A stretch of 64,000 nt of DNA from Flavobacteriales bacterium (GCA_020635435.1 JACJZU010000001.1:930001-994000), one strand, 5' to 3'. Numbered from the stretch's first letter, positions 34,119 to 44,150 are shown. The notes: a model not told the origin generated them from the letters alone. Numbers and translations: made by a program.

Positions 34119-35036
34119 ATGATATCGAAGTTAGGCCGGATATTTTTTCTGTTCATACTGGTAACGGCAACAAGCCTGGCGGGAAATGCTCAGGAGTGGA
34201 AGCGGGTGAGTTCCCTTGAATTTGGTTTTATGCTTGGAGGGAGCAATTACGTTGGAGAATTGGTCGACAGCTATTTTGAGCCGGATGGGACACATATGGC
34301 ATTTGGTGTATTTGCCCGATATAACCCGGTGCAAAGACTCACTTTTCGTTTGAATGCCAACTATGGCAACATCAGCGGAGACGATCGCTGGTATCCATCC
34401 GATGAAGACCGGGCTTTCCGCAATCTGCATTTCCGATCTGTATTGTGGGATTTCAGCGGTGGTTTGGACATCAACCTGAATATTCTGGAATACGGACAGG
34501 AGCGCGGAACAATTCCATATATCACCACTGGTTTTTCAGTTTTCAAATTCAATCCACAGGCTCAGTTCATCTATGATCCGAGCAGTTGGCAGGCCACGGG
34601 ACCGGATCAGCTTCAGAATTACCAGGCGCTGGAACCGAGAGATGGTGATTGGGTGGAACTTCAACCACTGGGCACTGAAGGGCAAGAAACCACTGAATAC
34701 AACGAGAAAAGCCGATATGCGCTCACGCAGATCGCCATTCCGTTGGGTGCAGGCTTCAAATTCAAATTGAATCGGGTTTGGACCCTTGGACTGGAATACC
34801 GAACGCATATCACTTTCACAGATTACATGGACGATGTGGGCGGCGTATATGTAGAGCCGGTGTACCTCGAAGGGCAGTATGGAGCGATCAGTCCGGCCAT
34901 GGCCGACAGAAGTCCGCAGCGAAACCTGGCTGGGGTGAGCAGGGGCGATAGTGGAAACAACGATAAATACAATTTATTCGGGATCAATTTATCGTATCGC
35001 ATTTACACGAACCGGGTTCGTTGCTTTCAGTTTTAA
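34119..35036 (+). CDS. DUF6089 family outer-membrane protein, copy 1
   Basis: 305 residues: signal peptide ending NAQE, then LEFGFMLGGSNYVGEL, the DUF6089 hallmark, and a beta-barrel of about 10-12 strands (YRTHITFTDYMDDVGG is a conserved strand-turn). The family sits next to uppS-bamA in many Bacteroidota and is presumed to be an outer-membrane barrel of unknown role. It has a paralogue directly downstream sharing the FGFMLGGSNY opening, so the pair arose by duplication. It has a full promoter. Confidence 0.85.
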   Translation: MISKLGRIFFLFILVTATSLAGNAQEWKRVSSLEFGFMLGGSNYVGELVDSYFEPDGTHMAFGVFARYNPVQRLTFRLNANYGNISGDDRWYPSDEDRAFRNLHFRSVLWDFSGGLDINLNILEYGQERGTIPYITTGFSVFKFNPQAQFIYDPSSWQATGPDQLQNYQALEPRDGDWVELQPLGTEGQETTEYNEKSRYALTQIAIPLGAGFKFKLNRVWTLGLEYRTHITFTDYMDDVGGVYVEPVYLEGQYGAISPAMADRSPQRNLAGVSRGDSGNNDKYNLFGINLSYRIYTNRVRCFQF

Positions 35037-35093
35037 GCCGATCGAGGCATCGTCCGATTTCGTTTCCTCTCGTCAGTCAAGGAATAACTTTAC

Positions 35094-35101
35094 TACCTTT
35101 G
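35094..35101 (+). promoter_or_regulatory. TAnnTTTG -7 box for the second DUF6089 gene
   Basis: TACCTTTG lies 47 bases before the ATG at 35149. There is no TTTG at 19-21 bases upstream. It would give the second paralogue its own transcript and drive the downstream uppS-bamA genes. Confidence 0.45.
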
Positions 35102-35148
35102 CGTTTTTGTAACAAAAGCGCCCTTATCTACGTATAAAACAAACACCT

Positions 35149-35997
35149 ATGAGAACCCAAACCAAATTCGCGAATATGCTCGGCCTTTTGGTGATGCTTT
35201 GCGGGATCGGTATGGATGTAAAAGCGCAGGACGACGAATTCGGTTTCATGCTGGGTGGGAGCAATTATCACGGAGATCTGGCCTATAACATCGTTCCTGC
35301 AGAAACCAAGTTCGCCGGTGGAATTCATTACCGATACAACTTCAATCCACATTGGTCCTGGAGGCCATCACTCTACTACGGACGCATTTCCGGAAGCGAT
35401 GCCAACTTTGAAGAATACCGGCTTCGCAACCTCAGTTTTCAATCCGACATTTGGGAGCTGGCATGTTTGTTCGAGTACAATTTCCTCCCATTCGGTTCAA
35501 GGACGTTAAGTAAGGACTTCACGTTTTATGTAATGTCGGGATTAGCAGCATTTCGCTTCAATCCCAAAACAGAGTTCAACGATAACCTCATCGAGTTGCG
35601 CAAGCTGCGTACGGAAGGGCAAACCGACAAGGAGATCTACAACACGGTTCAAATTGCCTGGCCTTTTGGTGGTGGGGTTAAGTACAACATGACCAAGAAT
35701 TGGGTGATCGGCGTGGAAGCTGGTTGGCGTAAGATCTTTACGGATTATTTGGATGATGTGAGCACAGAATATCCCGATCTGACCAAGCAACGGGAAACAT
35801 ATGGCGACCTTTCCGCGGATCTGAGTGATCGAAGTTGGGAAGTAGAAGGCGTGGGAGAGCCGCTATCACTTGGGGGCGACATGCGGGGGGATCCTGCTTT
35901 GAAGGACTATTATTTCTTTGTTACGCTCAATCTGAGCTACCGAATAACACCTATTAGCTGCTGGCCACAATACAAGCGCCCTTACCTATTCAGATAA
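35149..35997 (+). CDS. DUF6089 family outer-membrane protein, copy 2
   Basis: 282 residues: signal peptide ending VKAQD, then DEFGFMLGGSNYHGDLAYN and a barrel with a KIFTDYLDDVSTEY strand-turn matching copy 1. Diverged strongly in length and loop sequence from copy 1, so an old duplication with different surface loops. It lies 2 bases before uppS, so probably in one operon with uppS and bamA. Confidence 0.87.
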   Translation: MRTQTKFANMLGLLVMLCGIGMDVKAQDDEFGFMLGGSNYHGDLAYNIVPAETKFAGGIHYRYNFNPHWSWRPSLYYGRISGSDANFEEYRLRNLSFQSDIWELACLFEYNFLPFGSRTLSKDFTFYVMSGLAAFRFNPKTEFNDNLIELRKLRTEGQTDKEIYNTVQIAWPFGGGVKYNMTKNWVIGVEAGWRKIFTDYLDDVSTEYPDLTKQRETYGDLSADLSDRSWEVEGVGEPLSLGGDMRGDPALKDYYFFVTLNLSYRITPISCWPQYKRPYLFR

Positions 35998-35999
35998 GT

Positions 36000-36743
36000 A
36001 TGAGCAGTACAAGTCCGGTAAAACCCGAACATTTGCCTCAACACATTGCCGTGATCATGGACGGGAATGGTCGTTGGGCCAAAAAGCAAGGAAAGATCCG
36101 GATCTTCGGACATCAGCATGGCGTCAGGGCTGTACGCGAAATAGCGGAGGGTTGTGCAGAACTCGGCATCAAATATCTGACACTCTATGCTTTCAGCACA
36201 GAGAATTGGAACCGACCAAAGTTCGAAGTGAATGCCCTCATGGGTTTGTTGGTGAAAACGATACGCCAGGAGACTGAGACATTGCAAAAGAACAGTATCC
36301 GTTTGGAAGCCATAGGCGATCGCAGCCATCTACCCCAGGACTGCCAGCGGGAATTGGATGAGGCTATTGAAGCCACACGTTCGAATGATAGAATGACCCT
36401 TATCCTGGCGCTGAGTTACAGTTCCAAGTGGGATATCCTGAATGCAGTTCGAAGTATCGCTCATGAAGTTAAATTGGGCAAACTTGAGCCCGAAGCGATC
36501 GACGAGGATCTCATTTCCTCATTCTTAACCACCCGCGATTATCCGAATCCTGAATTGATGATCCGCACAAGCGGAGAGCAGCGTATCAGTAATTTTCTGT
36601 TGTGGGAGTTGGCCTACAGTGAATTTTATTTCACGGATGTGCTATGGCCTGATTTCAGGAAGGAACATTTGATCGAGGCGCTCAAGGAATATCAGAACAG
36701 AGAGCGCAGATTCGGCAAAACAAGCGAACAAATCACGAAGTAA
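36000..36743 (+). CDS. uppS: isoprenyl transferase (undecaprenyl diphosphate synthase)
   Basis: 247 residues. The family start HIAVIMDGNGRWAKKQGK holds the catalytic Asp21, and the C-terminal DLMIRTSGEQRISNFLLWELAYSEFYF-like segment (about 182-210) is also diagnostic. It makes the C55 lipid carrier for peptidoglycan and O-antigen. It is 4 bases from bamA, so translation is coupled to envelope assembly genes. Confidence 0.96.
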   Translation: MSSTSPVKPEHLPQHIAVIMDGNGRWAKKQGKIRIFGHQHGVRAVREIAEGCAELGIKYLTLYAFSTENWNRPKFEVNALMGLLVKTIRQETETLQKNSIRLEAIGDRSHLPQDCQRELDEAIEATRSNDRMTLILALSYSSKWDILNAVRSIAHEVKLGKLEPEAIDEDLISSFLTTRDYPNPELMIRTSGEQRISNFLLWELAYSEFYFTDVLWPDFRKEHLIEALKEYQNRERRFGKTSEQITK

Positions 36744-36747
36744 GAAG

Positions 36748-39267
36748 ATGGCCAAGAAGTGGAGATGGATTTCTTTGATTTTACTGGTTTTCGCGGGAGC
36801 GAACTATAGCGATGTGCTTGCGCAAGATGATGGAAACGGTATAATACTGGATTACGAAAACCCCAAGGAGTATGTATTTGGTGGTTTGAAGATCGAAGGG
36901 ACCACAGCCATGGACCCGAATGTACTGTCCATTATTACGGGCCTGGATTATATGAAGAAGATCCGCATACCGGGCGATGAAGTGACACGTGCCGTCGAGA
37001 ACATATGGCGGCAGGGGATCTTTTCAGATGTTGAATTGCATATTAACGGGATCAAAGGCGACACGGTTTTCCTTTTAGCTCGAGTAGTGGAGAGACCCCG
37101 ATTGTCCAAATATTCCATCAAAGGGTTGAATAAAACGGAGACCAAGAACGTTCGTGACGAGATCAGCCTGAAAAGGGACATGATCCTCACCGAGAACCTG
37201 ATCAAGGAGACCTATACCGAGATCACAAAATATTTTTACGGAAAAGGGTTTTTCAATGCGGATGTGCGTATGATCCGGGAGAAGGACACGGCCTATTTCA
37301 ACTCGGAGATACTTCGTATACATATTAAAAAGGGTAAGCGGGTCAAGGTCTTTGATTACGAGATCAGTGGAAATGAGAATTTGGACGACAGTAAGATCCG
37401 CCGTCTGATCAAGCCAAAGCGGACCTATCACAAGATCAATCTCTTTGCCTCATCGAAGCTTGTAGAATCTGATTTCGATGATGAGAAGAAGAAGATCAGC
37501 GATAAGTATCATGCCATGGGTTTCCGGGATGCCTATTTGCTCTATGACAGCATTGTTCCCGTTAGTGCCAATCGAGTTAAGATCAAGCTCGGGATAAGTG
37601 AGGGTAAGAAGTATTATTTCAGGAACATAGAATGGGTGGGCAATACGAAGTACACGTCCGGATTTTTAGATACAGTATTGAACATTTCCCGCGGTGACAT
37701 TTTTGATCAGTCGAAGCTGGACACCCGGCTTTACATGAATCCGAACGGATTTGATGTGAGCAGTCTGTACATGGACGATGGGTACCTTTTCTTCAGTTTG
37801 AACCCGATCGAAGTACGGGTCGACAATGACAGCATCGATCTGGAGATACGCATTTACGAGGGAAAGCAGGCCACAATCAATAAGGTTTCGGTAATTGGCA
37901 ACGACAAGACGAGTGACAAGGTCATCCTGCGCACATTACGGACTAAACCCGGGGAGAAATTCAGCAGAACAGACATACAGCGCTCTTTGCGCGAATTGGC
38001 TGCACTCAATTATTTCGATCCCGAGCAGTTGGATGTGAACCCGATCCCGAACCCTTCGGATGGTACGGTTGACATTGAATACAAGGTTGTAGAGAAGCCA
38101 TCCGATCAGGTAGAGGCTTCGGGCGGTTTTGGTGGTGGTTTCGGTTTTGTTGGAAGTGTTGGTTTGGTTTTGAACAACTTCAGTGCGAAAAAACTATTCG
38201 AACCGGGAGGGTGGAGTCCCGTTCCATCGGGAGATGGACAGCGCTTGACAGTTCGGGCCCAATCCAACGGAATTGGCTACCAGGCCTATAATTTCTCTTT
38301 TGCGGAGCCGTGGCTGGGTGGTAAGAAGCCGAATCAGCTCACCATAAGCATCTATCACTCCATTCAGACCAATTTCCGACAAAAGGACGACCCGAGCCGC
38401 GCTACGTTCAAAACCACCGGAGCCAGCATCGGTTTGGGTAAATTGCTCGATAAACCGGACGATTATTTTGTTTGGAGCAACTCGATCAACTATCAGAGAT
38501 ATAACCTCGATAAATGGACGGCATTTGGAGCCGGGGCAATCGGATTTACCGAAGGCTTCAGCAACAGTTTGAGCTGGAATAGTTCCTTAACCCGAAATTC
38601 CACGAGTGCCCCGGTATATCCTAAGAATGGCTCGACTTTTTCGCTTTCACTCCAGTTTACCCCGCCCTATTCTGCGATACAGTCCCTGTTGGGGAATGAA
38701 CGCGATTACGCAGGAATGTCTGCACAGGAGAAATTCAAATGGATCGAGTACCACAAGTGGAAATTCAATGCGAACTGGTATACGGAACTTGCGCCAAAAC
38801 TTGTTCTTGCACCGAGTTGGCAAACGGGTATCATCGGTTTATACAGCAAGGAGCTCGGTTACTCTCCTTTTGAACAATTCCTTGTAGGAGGTTCCGGATT
38901 CGGTTCCTGGGCATTTTTTGGAACCGAGATCATTCCACTTAAGGGCTATCAGGAAGGGTTGATCTCCGACCCATCGGGAAGGAGAGAGGATGCTGATCCG
39001 ATCTTCAACAAGTTCTCGGTGGAGTTGCGTTATCCACTTTCGCTGAACCCTTCCGCCACCGTTTACGGCTATACCTATTTTGAGGCCGGAAACACCTGGG
39101 ATCGCCTGAGGGATTTCAATCCGTTTGAACTGCAGCGCGCGGCGGGATTCGGTGTTCGGATGTTCCTTCCGATGTTTGGATTACTCGGTTTCGACTATGG
39201 CTGGGGATTCGACAAGGCTACACCGGAAAAAGGACATTTCCTCTTCTCCATTGGTCAGCAATTCTAG
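36748..39267 (+). CDS. bamA: outer-membrane protein assembly factor BamA
   Basis: 839 residues: signal peptide, five POTRA domains (about residues 35-450), and a 16-strand barrel at the C terminus. The barrel contains the conserved FLVGGSGFGSW region (VRGF/Y-like loop) near residue 715 and ends in GQQF, the Phe-terminated final strand. BamA inserts outer-membrane proteins and is essential. In many Bacteroidota ompH/skp-like chaperone genes follow; here the next gene is a minus-strand peptidase, so that linkage is lost. Confidence 0.95.
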   Translation: MAKKWRWISLILLVFAGANYSDVLAQDDGNGIILDYENPKEYVFGGLKIEGTTAMDPNVLSIITGLDYMKKIRIPGDEVTRAVENIWRQGIFSDVELHINGIKGDTVFLLARVVERPRLSKYSIKGLNKTETKNVRDEISLKRDMILTENLIKETYTEITKYFYGKGFFNADVRMIREKDTAYFNSEILRIHIKKGKRVKVFDYEISGNENLDDSKIRRLIKPKRTYHKINLFASSKLVESDFDDEKKKISDKYHAMGFRDAYLLYDSIVPVSANRVKIKLGISEGKKYYFRNIEWVGNTKYTSGFLDTVLNISRGDIFDQSKLDTRLYMNPNGFDVSSLYMDDGYLFFSLNPIEVRVDNDSIDLEIRIYEGKQATINKVSVIGNDKTSDKVILRTLRTKPGEKFSRTDIQRSLRELAALNYFDPEQLDVNPIPNPSDGTVDIEYKVVEKPSDQVEASGGFGGGFGFVGSVGLVLNNFSAKKLFEPGGWSPVPSGDGQRLTVRAQSNGIGYQAYNFSFAEPWLGGKKPNQLTISIYHSIQTNFRQKDDPSRATFKTTGASIGLGKLLDKPDDYFVWSNSINYQRYNLDKWTAFGAGAIGFTEGFSNSLSWNSSLTRNSTSAPVYPKNGSTFSLSLQFTPPYSAIQSLLGNERDYAGMSAQEKFKWIEYHKWKFNANWYTELAPKLVLAPSWQTGIIGLYSKELGYSPFEQFLVGGSGFGSWAFFGTEIIPLKGYQEGLISDPSGRREDADPIFNKFSVELRYPLSLNPSATVYGYTYFEAGNTWDRLRDFNPFELQRAAGFGVRMFLPMFGLLGFDYGWGFDKATPEKGHFLFSIGQQF

Positions 39268-39291
39268 GCATCGACCTCTACTATCTGACGA

Positions 39292-40530
39292 TTAATCCGG
39301 GAGGTAGGTTAGTGAACTCAAATTATCCTCAGACAGGATCTGTATAGCCACATTCTGAAGTTCCTGCGGGGTTATGGCATCGATCTGGTCCAATACCTGG
39401 GGGAGTGTGTCGAAGGTATTCAGGTCCAATAGACTTTTGCCCATTACAAAAAGCAGACTGTGATAGCTTTCCTCAGCGATCACCATTTGACCTTTGAATT
39501 GAGTCTTGTATTTGGACAACTGGATTTCGGTGAGTGGGCGCTCTACGAGATCCCTGATCACATTGAGAACAGCTTTTCGGCTCTTGCGGGCATTTCTTTT
39601 ATCGGTTGACCAATAAATGGTGAACAAACCACTATCCGTAAGGCTTTGGTAGGACGACTCCACACTATAGGTATAGCCGAGTCTTTCGCGAAGGGCCAGA
39701 TTCAGCCGGGAATTCAGGCCCGGTCCTGCCAGGATATTCGACAATAGCATGAGTGTGGGCCTCATGGGATGTGAAAGCGGGTAAGCGGGATAACCAAGCA
39801 GTATATGGGTTTGAAGGAATCCATTCTGCATGGTTGCATCGAATGGCTCAACAGGAGTTGGAGCTATTCGCTCCGAACCACCTTTGGGAAGCGCTGTTTG
39901 ACCGAAGTATTTCTCCGCCATGGTCAGGGTCCGCTTTTCAGAAACCGGAGTAACCACTGCCAGGATCATTTTATTCGCCAGAAAGGTTCGCATATGAAAC
40001 CGAATAAGATCCTCACGCGATAACGCGTTGAGTTGCTCTTTACTTCCAAGAATATTATTACCGAGGGGGTGTTTGGGGTAGAACAATTCCTGAAATTCGT
40101 CGTAGATCCGTTCCTCCGGAGTGTCGAGATACATGTCGATCTCTTCCATGATCACTTTCTTCTCCTTCCGGAGTTCCTTCTCGGGAAAGGCAGAGTTAAA
40201 GCTCACATCCTGGATAAGTTCCAAAGCCCGTTCGAGCTGCTCATTGACAATTGTGGCGTAGATGCAGGTTTTATCCTTTGTTGTGTAGGCGTTCAGTTCG
40301 CCACCTACTACCTCCAGACGATTCAGGACCTGATGAACATTGCGTTTGTGGGTTCCCTTGAACAGCATATGTTCCAGGAGATGCGCCAGTCCGATCTCAT
40401 CCGGGTTCTCATCGCGAGACCCGGAATCGATGAATAAGCCACAGTGTGAAACACGGGTGTGGTGACTTTGCCGGTAGGCCAGTCGAATGCCATTGCTCAA
40501 TGTGTACAGCTGATATTCCGGTGCATCCAT
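39292..40530 (-). CDS. M16 family zinc metallopeptidase
   Basis: 412 residues with the inverted zinc motif HLLEH (His50, Glu53, His54) and the downstream Glu129/Glu130 in MEEIDMY at the proper distance of about 76 residues. The C-terminal half has the pairing domain fold with the R-Y signature (RERLGYTYSVESSY). It resembles processing-peptidase-like proteins of Bacteroidota and has no signal peptide. It converges on bamA. Confidence 0.9.
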   Translation of the reverse strand: MDAPEYQLYTLSNGIRLAYRQSHHTRVSHCGLFIDSGSRDENPDEIGLAHLLEHMLFKGTHKRNVHQVLNRLEVVGGELNAYTTKDKTCIYATIVNEQLERALELIQDVSFNSAFPEKELRKEKKVIMEEIDMYLDTPEERIYDEFQELFYPKHPLGNNILGSKEQLNALSREDLIRFHMRTFLANKMILAVVTPVSEKRTLTMAEKYFGQTALPKGGSERIAPTPVEPFDATMQNGFLQTHILLGYPAYPLSHPMRPTLMLLSNILAGPGLNSRLNLALRERLGYTYSVESSYQSLTDSGLFTIYWSTDKRNARKSRKAVLNVIRDLVERPLTEIQLSKYKTQFKGQMVIAEESYHSLLFVMGKSLLDLNTFDTLPQVLDQIDAITPQELQNVAIQILSEDNLSSLTYLPD

Positions 40531-40547
40531 GAATAAGGGCTGCGAAG

Positions 40548-41495
40548 CTACATTTTCATTGGGTAAATCCTTTCAAGGCATTGGTTATATGAATCAACCA
40601 ATTCGGCCATGATTTGAGAAGCTGTTTTGATCTCATCGATCATACCGCTTATCTGCCCGATCTCAAGTTCACCTTCATCCATGTCGCCCTGGAACATCCC
40701 TTTCTTTGCCCGGGCCCTACCTAGTATTTGCTGAAGTTCTTCCCTTTCGGCACCACGGTTTTCGGCTTCTTCTATCAGTTGATAGAATCGATTTTTCAGT
40801 AGGCGAACGGGCACTACTTTTTTCATCATCAATCGCGTGTCGCCCTCTTTGGCATCGACTATGGCGCGTTTGAAATTCTCGTGGGCGGAACTCTCGGCCG
40901 ATGCAGCGAACAGGCTGCCGATCTGCACCCCTTCTGCACCAAGAGCCAACATACTTGCGATCGCTTCGCCACTGCCGATCCCACCGGCTGCAATTACAGG
41001 GACATGAACGGATCGAACGATGTCGGGAATGAGGCAAAGGGTTGTGGTTTCTTCCTTACCATTATGTCCGCCGGCTTCAAAACCTTCTGCTACCAAAGCG
41101 TCCACTCCGGCATCCACAGCCTTCTGAGCAAATTTTTTATTAGCAATAACGTGCACTACGGTGATTCCCTGAGATTTCAAGTGGCTGGTCCAGGTTGCCG
41201 GATTGCCTGCTGAGGTGAATACGATCTTAACACCCTCTTTCAAAATGATCTCCATCAACTTATCAATATCCGGATAAAGAAGGGGAACATTAACCCCAAA
41301 AGGCCTTTCGGTTGCCTGTTTCATTTTTTGCAGATGTTCTGTGAGCACTTCGGGATACATACTTCCCGCCCCGATGAGTCCGAGCCCACCGGAATTGCTG
41401 ACAGCCGAGGCCAGCCTCCAACCGCTACACCAGATCATACCAGCCTGAATGATGGGGTATTTTATTCCAAAGAGTTTCGTGATGCGATTTTCCAT
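40548..41495 (-). CDS. nitronate monooxygenase / FabK-like flavin enzyme
   Basis: 315 residues of a TIM-barrel FMN enzyme. YPIIQAGMIWCSGWRLASAVSNSGGLGLIG is the family start, AGGIGSGEAIASMLALGAEGVQIGSLF the FMN phosphate-binding part, and His in EGFEAGGHNG the catalytic position. Either nitronate detoxification or 2-enoyl-ACP reduction is possible. FabK in fatty-acid synthesis is less likely without fab genes nearby. It is 18 bases from the M16 gene on the same strand. Confidence 0.85.
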   Translation of the reverse strand: MENRITKLFGIKYPIIQAGMIWCSGWRLASAVSNSGGLGLIGAGSMYPEVLTEHLQKMKQATERPFGVNVPLLYPDIDKLMEIILKEGVKIVFTSAGNPATWTSHLKSQGITVVHVIANKKFAQKAVDAGVDALVAEGFEAGGHNGKEETTTLCLIPDIVRSVHVPVIAAGGIGSGEAIASMLALGAEGVQIGSLFAASAESSAHENFKRAIVDAKEGDTRLMMKKVVPVRLLKNRFYQLIEEAENRGAEREELQQILGRARAKKGMFQGDMDEGELEIGQISGMIDEIKTASQIMAELVDSYNQCLERIYPMKM

Positions 41496-41628
41496 TTATG
41501 ATGTCAATATAGCGATTGCAAAATAAAGTCAGTGGTCGGAAACACGAACGTCTCATCAGCTATCGAAAATACCAGTCGAATAGCCTAACCCGTATTCTAT
41601 ACTGAAGGGCTCGGCTTGAAAAAATTGG

Positions 41629-41636
41629 TAGCTTTG
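41629..41636 (+). promoter_or_regulatory. TAnnTTTG -7 box for the FAD oxidoreductase gene
   Basis: TAGCTTTG lies 36 bases before the ATG at 41672 in the 176-base gap between divergent genes. No well-spaced -33 TTG. Confidence 0.45.
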
Positions 41637-41671
41637 GCTTTAGGAAAAGGAAGGGATCCTCCTGTCAACCC

Positions 41672-42817
41672 ATGAATGACTCGAAAGCAAACATTTCGTT
41701 TTGGGATCTGAACAGAACCGTATCATGTGATGCGCTCGTTATTGGAGCGGGTTTCAGCGGACTCAGAATAGCTCTTTTACTGAAGAAGGAGCGACACAAC
41801 TGGAATATTGTGGTTGTAGACCGCCTGCCGATCGGTGCAGCGGCTAGTACCCGAAATGCCGGTTTTGCTTGTTTTGGAAGTCCATCGGAGATACTTGCCG
41901 ACTTGCGAACCCTCGGTCCCGATCGGTGCCGAAATCTTCTTGAGCGAAGAATAAGAGGGGTGAACCGACTTCGAGCAGAGATGCATGCAGCCAGGCTCGA
42001 ACCGGGCGAATTTGGCGGATATGAGGTTTTTTTCGCGGATCACCCTGAATTTCAAGAGCATGTTTATGATCAACTGGATCGGGTAAATGATCTGTTGAGC
42101 GACATGCTTCCGGCATCAGGAACATATGCTGAGGTTGCAATCGATAAGTTTCAGATGCGGTTTTCTCCTTCAGCACTTTATACCGCATCGGAATTTCAGC
42201 TGAATCCGGCGGATCTTCACATGTATTATACCAGGACAGCTGAAGATGCAGGCGTTCAAATTTTGCGGGGAATAGATGTTCGTGATTTCACGGAGGAAAA
42301 TGCGGGTTGGTCTGTAGGCACAAGCGAAGGTGTGATCCGCTGTAAGCGAGTAGTATACTGTGGAAATGGCGGGAATTTATCCGCGGATATGAATCCACCG
42401 GTCGATCCGGCCCGGGGACAGATACTGATCACAAATGAGCTGGATGCGTTGCAGTGGCGTGGTAATTTCCACATTTGTGAAGGCTATTATTACTTCAGGA
42501 ATTTTGGAAAGCGGGTTTTGCTGGGAGGTGCGAGGCATTTGGACAAGCCGGGAGAGCAAACGGATGATCTGGGACAAAGTCAGCATATACAGAACCATTT
42601 AGAGCATGTTCTGAAGCAACTCCTGTTGCCAAACAAGAGCTATCTCGTCGAGCGCAGGTGGAGCGGGACTATGGGTTTTCGGAGAGATGCCAGTAAAGAG
42701 GTAGTGGTTGATGCCCCTGCGCGTAATTTTTGGTCGCTTTATGGATATGGGGGAATGGGCGTTGCACTGCATACCGAGGCTACGGAAACCTTACTCAACC
42801 GCATTCTGAATGATTAG
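41672..42817 (+). CDS. FAD-dependent oxidoreductase (DAO family)
   Basis: 381 residues with the dinucleotide motif ALVIGAGFSGLRIALLL (about residues 25-41) and the DAO-type substrate-domain order, ending with YGYGGMGVALHTEATE. It should oxidise an amino acid or amine with FAD. The motif STRNAGFACFG after the first strand is common in the glycine oxidase/sarcosine-oxidase-like group. The substrate is unknown. It converges with a 4-base overlap on the aldo/keto reductase gene. Confidence 0.85.
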   Translation: MNDSKANISFWDLNRTVSCDALVIGAGFSGLRIALLLKKERHNWNIVVVDRLPIGAAASTRNAGFACFGSPSEILADLRTLGPDRCRNLLERRIRGVNRLRAEMHAARLEPGEFGGYEVFFADHPEFQEHVYDQLDRVNDLLSDMLPASGTYAEVAIDKFQMRFSPSALYTASEFQLNPADLHMYYTRTAEDAGVQILRGIDVRDFTEENAGWSVGTSEGVIRCKRVVYCGNGGNLSADMNPPVDPARGQILITNELDALQWRGNFHICEGYYYFRNFGKRVLLGGARHLDKPGEQTDDLGQSQHIQNHLEHVLKQLLLPNKSYLVERRWSGTMGFRRDASKEVVVDAPARNFWSLYGYGGMGVALHTEATETLLNRILND

Positions 42818-43653
42818 TCCACCTTGGATGGGTCCCAACTTACGGAGAGGTTCTTGTCCCATGAATCGATAGTGGCCAGGTCTTCTTCCGAAAGTTCGAA
42901 GTCAAAGACCGAAATGTTTTCTTCTATTCGTGCGGGATTGGCCGATTTAGGGATCTCGCAGAATCCATGATCTATTCCCCAACGGATCAGGATCTGAGCA
43001 GGAGTTTTTCCGTATTGCGCAGCCAGATGCAGAAGTTTTGGATCATTCAATTTCTGACCCCGGGTTAGCGGACAGTATGCCGCCGGGATCACACCTTTTT
43101 CGGAACAAAGTTCCAGCGTGTCTGAACGGGATAGATAATTAAAAGGGTGCAACTCAATTTGATTTACTGCCGGGAATACCGTGCAGTTTTCATAAAGCTC
43201 GCGAAGGTGATTGGCCATATAGTTACTCACCCCGATACTGTGGCATATTCCTTCCTTTAAACTTTCTTCCAAGGCACGCCACGACTCCAGTCGGTACTTG
43301 CTCACCGGCCAGTGGATCAGATAGAGATCGATATAGCCCAATCCGATTTCTTCATTACTGCGGTAAATGGCTCGTTTTGCCCGATCATAACCCTGGTCAT
43401 CATTCCATAGTTTCGATGTAATGAAGAATTCAGCCCGGTTAATGCCGGAGTTTCGGATCGCCTCACCGATTATAGCCTCATTTTCGTAAAGGGATGCTGT
43501 ATCGAAATGACGGTATCCTTTTTCAATGGCGAAGGCGAAAGCCTTCAGGGCCAGAGATCGATCGGTCATTCGATAAGTACCTAAACCCAATTGAGGGATT
43601 GTGAAGCCGTTGTTGAGCTTGATGGAGGCTATACTATGTTCCTGATTTTGCAT
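42814..43653 (-). CDS. aldo/keto reductase
   Basis: 279 residues from the ATG at 43653, which overlaps the stop of the upstream DUF456 gene (TGATG). The catalytic tetrad is complete: Asp51, Tyr56 (ASLYENE), Lys81 (ITSKLW) and His114 (LIHWP). It should reduce aldehydes or ketones with NADPH; the 2,5-diketogluconate-reductase-like subgroup is a fair guess. The substrate is not assigned. Confidence 0.92.
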   Translation of the reverse strand: MQNQEHSIASIKLNNGFTIPQLGLGTYRMTDRSLALKAFAFAIEKGYRHFDTASLYENEAIIGEAIRNSGINRAEFFITSKLWNDDQGYDRAKRAIYRSNEEIGLGYIDLYLIHWPVSKYRLESWRALEESLKEGICHSIGVSNYMANHLRELYENCTVFPAVNQIELHPFNYLSRSDTLELCSEKGVIPAAYCPLTRGQKLNDPKLLHLAAQYGKTPAQILIRWGIDHGFCEIPKSANPARIEENISVFDFELSEEDLATIDSWDKNLSVSWDPSKVD

Positions 43654-44150
43654 CAGATGAAAAGGAGTCCTACAAATTTGGCAATGATCAAAAAACAAAT
43701 GGCAATTTTGATCAATGTTCCAGCCATGAATCCAATGAAAGTACCCAAACCGGACCTCCAGGCTGTATGTTCATCACTGCCTCCGATCAATTCTCCGATC
43801 ACAGCTCCTGCAAAAGGCCCCAGAATTATAGTGAGCGGGCCAAAAACCGGCACGAATAATCCCAATATGAGTCCTACAATACTGCCCCGTTTACCAGCAT
43901 TGGTTCCCCCATACCTCCGGGTTCCCCAAATAGGTAGATAGTAATCCAGTACCGTGATCAGCAGCACAGCAAAACCATAGATCAACAAGGTATTGTTCTC
44001 AGGATGTATTTCTGTGTTGCTGTGCAAGCGTAATAGGGGCAAGGCTATCCAGGCGATGGGCGGACCGGGAAGGCCGGGAACAATGCAGCCGGCAAGTCCG
44101 AGCAACAGCAAAACCACCGATCCGATAAGTATGAGAACATCCATAGACAA
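43653..44150 (-). CDS. DUF456 family membrane protein
   Basis: 165 residues with about four hydrophobic helices and glycine-rich motifs (GCIVPGLPGPPIAW and GPFAGAVIGELIGG) that identify DUF456. Its function is unknown. It is transcribed with the aldo/keto reductase gene and is divergent from the phosphatase gene by 42 bases. Confidence 0.88.
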   Translation of the reverse strand: MSMDVLILIGSVVLLLLGLAGCIVPGLPGPPIAWIALPLLRLHSNTEIHPENNTLLIYGFAVLLITVLDYYLPIWGTRRYGGTNAGKRGSIVGLILGLFVPVFGPLTIILGPFAGAVIGELIGGSDEHTAWRSGLGTFIGFMAGTLIKIAICFLIIAKFVGLLFI

